64,000 nt of DNA from Micromonospora sp. NBC_00421 (lineage in GTDB: Bacteria; Actinomycetota; Actinomycetes; Mycobacteriales; Micromonosporaceae), in the NCBI RefSeq assembly GCF_036017915.1, contig NZ_CP107929.1:1736001-1800000 (forward strand). Direction: 5' to 3'. The notes beneath the pieces were generated by a model, which worked only from the letters and a program-made list of their open reading frames with translations, did not search any database and was not told the origin of the DNA. This document shows positions 62,667 through 64,000 of this stretch, in pieces; position 1 is the stretch's first letter, and the number at the start of each line of letters is the position of its first letter. The translations under genes and the position numbers were made by a program.

Positions 62667-64000
62667 TGGCCCCGCTGCTCACCGTGGAGGACCTGCACGT
62701 CACCTTCGACACCCCGACCGGCCCGGTGGAGGCGGTACGCGGCATCGACCTCACCGTCGGGGCCGGCGAGTGCGTCGCGGTCGTGGGGGAGTCCGGCTCG
62801 GGCAAGAGCGTCACCGCCCGTACCCTGGTCGGTCTGGCCGGTGACGGTGCCCGGGTCCGGGCCGCCCGGCTCGACCTCGCCGGCCGGGACGTGCGGGCCT
62901 ACCGACCACGGGACTGGCGGCGGGTGCGGGGCCGGCTCGCCGGGCTGGTGGTGCAGGACGCGCTGGCCTCCCTCGACCCGCTGCGCACCGTCGGCGCGGA
63001 GATCGGCGAGGTGCTCGCCGCGCACGACATCGTCGGTCGGTGGGAACGCGCCGGCCGGGTCACCCACCTGCTCGACCAGGTGCACGTGCCGGAACCCGGC
63101 CGCCGGGCGCGGCAGTACCCGCACCAACTCTCCGGCGGGCTGCGGCAGCGGGCGCTGATCGCCTCGGCGATCGCCGGCGAACCCGCCCTGCTCATCGCCG
63201 ACGAGCCGACCACCGCGCTGGACGTCACCGTGCAGGCGCAGATCCTGCGGCTGCTCGCCGAACGGCGGGCCACCGGGGTCGGGCTGCTGCTGATCAGTCA
63301 CGACCTGGCGGTGGTCGCCCAGGTGGCCGACCGGGTCCTGGTGATGCGAGACGGCCGGATCGTCGAACACGGTCCGACCGGGCGGGTGCTGCGGGCCCCG
63401 CAACACCCGTACACCCGGCAGTTGCTTGCCGCGGTGCCGTCGGCCACGTCACGGGGGCGTCGGCTCGGCGAACCGGCCCGGGTCCGCGACGGCTGCGCGG
63501 TGCCGGCGCTGGGGCGTACCCCGCTGCCGGCGCGGCCCGCCGTCCGTCCGGACGACACCGTGCTGGCCGCGGTCGGCCTGACCAGGCGGTACGGCCCGCA
63601 CACCGTCGTGCGGGACGTCTCGTTCAGCGTCGCCCGGGGCGAGACGCTGGGGCTGGTGGGCGAGTCCGGCTCCGGCAAGAGCACGATCGCCCGCCTCGTC
63701 GCCGGCCTGCTCGCCGCCGACGCCGGCACCGTCACCTTCGAGTCCACCAGGTGGTCCGGGGTGCCGGAGCGGACCCGCCGTCCGCTGCGCCGACGGATGC
63801 AGCTGATCTCCCAGGACCCGTTGGGCTCCTTCGACCCCCGGTACACCGTCGGCCGGCTCGTCGCCGAGAACCTCGACCCCGGGCCGGACCGGAGCGACCG
63901 GGTGGTCGCCCTGCTGCACCGGGTCGGCCTCGGCCCGGAGCTTGTCGACCGGCACCCCCGGTCGCTGTCCGGCGGGCAACGGCAACGCGTCGCCATCGCC
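62666..64000 (+). CDS. Fused DppD-DppF ABC ATPase, 3' end beyond window
   Basis: At least 445 codons encode two ABC ATPase modules in one chain. The first has Walker A VVGESGSGKS near 35-44, signature LSGGLRQ near 155 and Walker B LLIADEPTTALD; the second has VGESGSGKST near 331-340 and LSGGQRQ just before the window end. Each would energise one half of the permease pair. ATG shares one base with the previous stop (TGATG). The gene is truncated only by the window. Confidence 0.92.
   Translation, partial: MAPLLTVEDLHVTFDTPTGPVEAVRGIDLTVGAGECVAVVGESGSGKSVTARTLVGLAGDGARVRAARLDLAGRDVRAYRPRDWRRVRGRLAGLVVQDALASLDPLRTVGAEIGEVLAAHDIVGRWERAGRVTHLLDQVHVPEPGRRARQYPHQLSGGLRQRALIASAIAGEPALLIADEPTTALDVTVQAQILRLLAERRATGVGLLLISHDLAVVAQVADRVLVMRDGRIVEHGPTGRVLRAPQHPYTRQLLAAVPSATSRGRRLGEPARVRDGCAVPALGRTPLPARPAVRPDDTVLAAVGLTRRYGPHTVVRDVSFSVARGETLGLVGESGSGKSTIARLVAGLLAADAGTVTFESTRWSGVPERTRRPLRRRMQLISQDPLGSFDPRYTVGRLVAENLDPGPDRSDRVVALLHRVGLGPELVDRHPRSLSGGQRQRVAIA

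Overview
The window is very GC-rich (GC-dominated third codon positions, frequent GTG starts, GTGA/ATGA gene overlaps) and carries mycothiol ligase MshC, actinobacterial-only families (DUF397, DUF3090, SCO1664, DUF5703, DUF3140), glucosyl-3-phosphoglycerate synthase, SecA2, UppP and many leaderless promoters. This points to an actinomycete, most likely Micromonosporaceae (Micromonospora-like); the family-level call is an inference from gene content and style. I saw no rRNA, tRNA, CRISPR array, insertion sequence or prophage.

Layout. 0-5.4 kb: STAS protein (cut by the window edge), GT4 glycosyltransferase and GpgS on the minus strand, divergent from an oxidoreductase pair; the block ends in tandem repeats and a perfect 22-bp inverted repeat. 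5.5-16.4 kb: DUF397, SecA2, a GAF-ANTAR regulator preceded by a possible leader ORF, DUF2231, methyltransferase, ankyrin protein, a cysteine dioxygenase-rhodanese pair, two tandem receiver-less OmpR-type wHTH proteins, a uridine kinase-like protein with a lost P-loop, a DksA/TraR zinc finger and DUF2267. 16.5-18.1 kb: a 101-aa peptide with four 21-aa repeats, 8 bp ahead of a JmjC/cupin oxygenase, a possible multicore RiPP pair. 18.1-22.8 kb: a tight minus-strand operon of two helical-hairpin proteins, an FtsK/SpoIIIE ATPase and a membrane protein. 23-31 kb: NYN-domain protein, Clp ATPase with two small partners, LysR, hemerythrin, M20 peptidase and small conserved proteins. 31.3-34.5 kb: a second RiPP-like operon: a 40-aa Cys-containing peptide ending in Gly, a ThiF/E1-like adenylating enzyme, a PqqD-M50 membrane metalloprotease and a DUF3105 protein, the last three overlapping by 4 bp. 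34.8-45.2 kb: aldo/keto reductase, F420-type LLM oxidoreductase with UppP, the phosphomutase-DUF3090-SCO1664-MshC group, AsnC/LysE pair, GntR regulator, PAC2 protein. 45.2-55.9 kb: gene remnants, a secreted protein, a UvrA paralogue, a GH43-CBM42 enzyme, SigX5/SigG-like sigma factor with a divergent hydrolase, and a 1029-aa protein with a HExxH site, a vWD domain and C-terminal repeats. 55.9-64 kb: a sulfur-linked region: thioredoxin, DUF4395, DUF1684, flavin reductase and a peptide/nickel-type ABC importer, with two short leader peptides of the actinobacterial cysteine-leader type and shared promoter motifs.

The two most promising undescribed systems are the peptide-ThiF-M50-DUF3105 operon and the repeat peptide-JmjC pair; the FtsK/helical-hairpin operon is third. 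The sulfur region is best read as cysteine-attenuated uptake and processing of an organosulfur compound.
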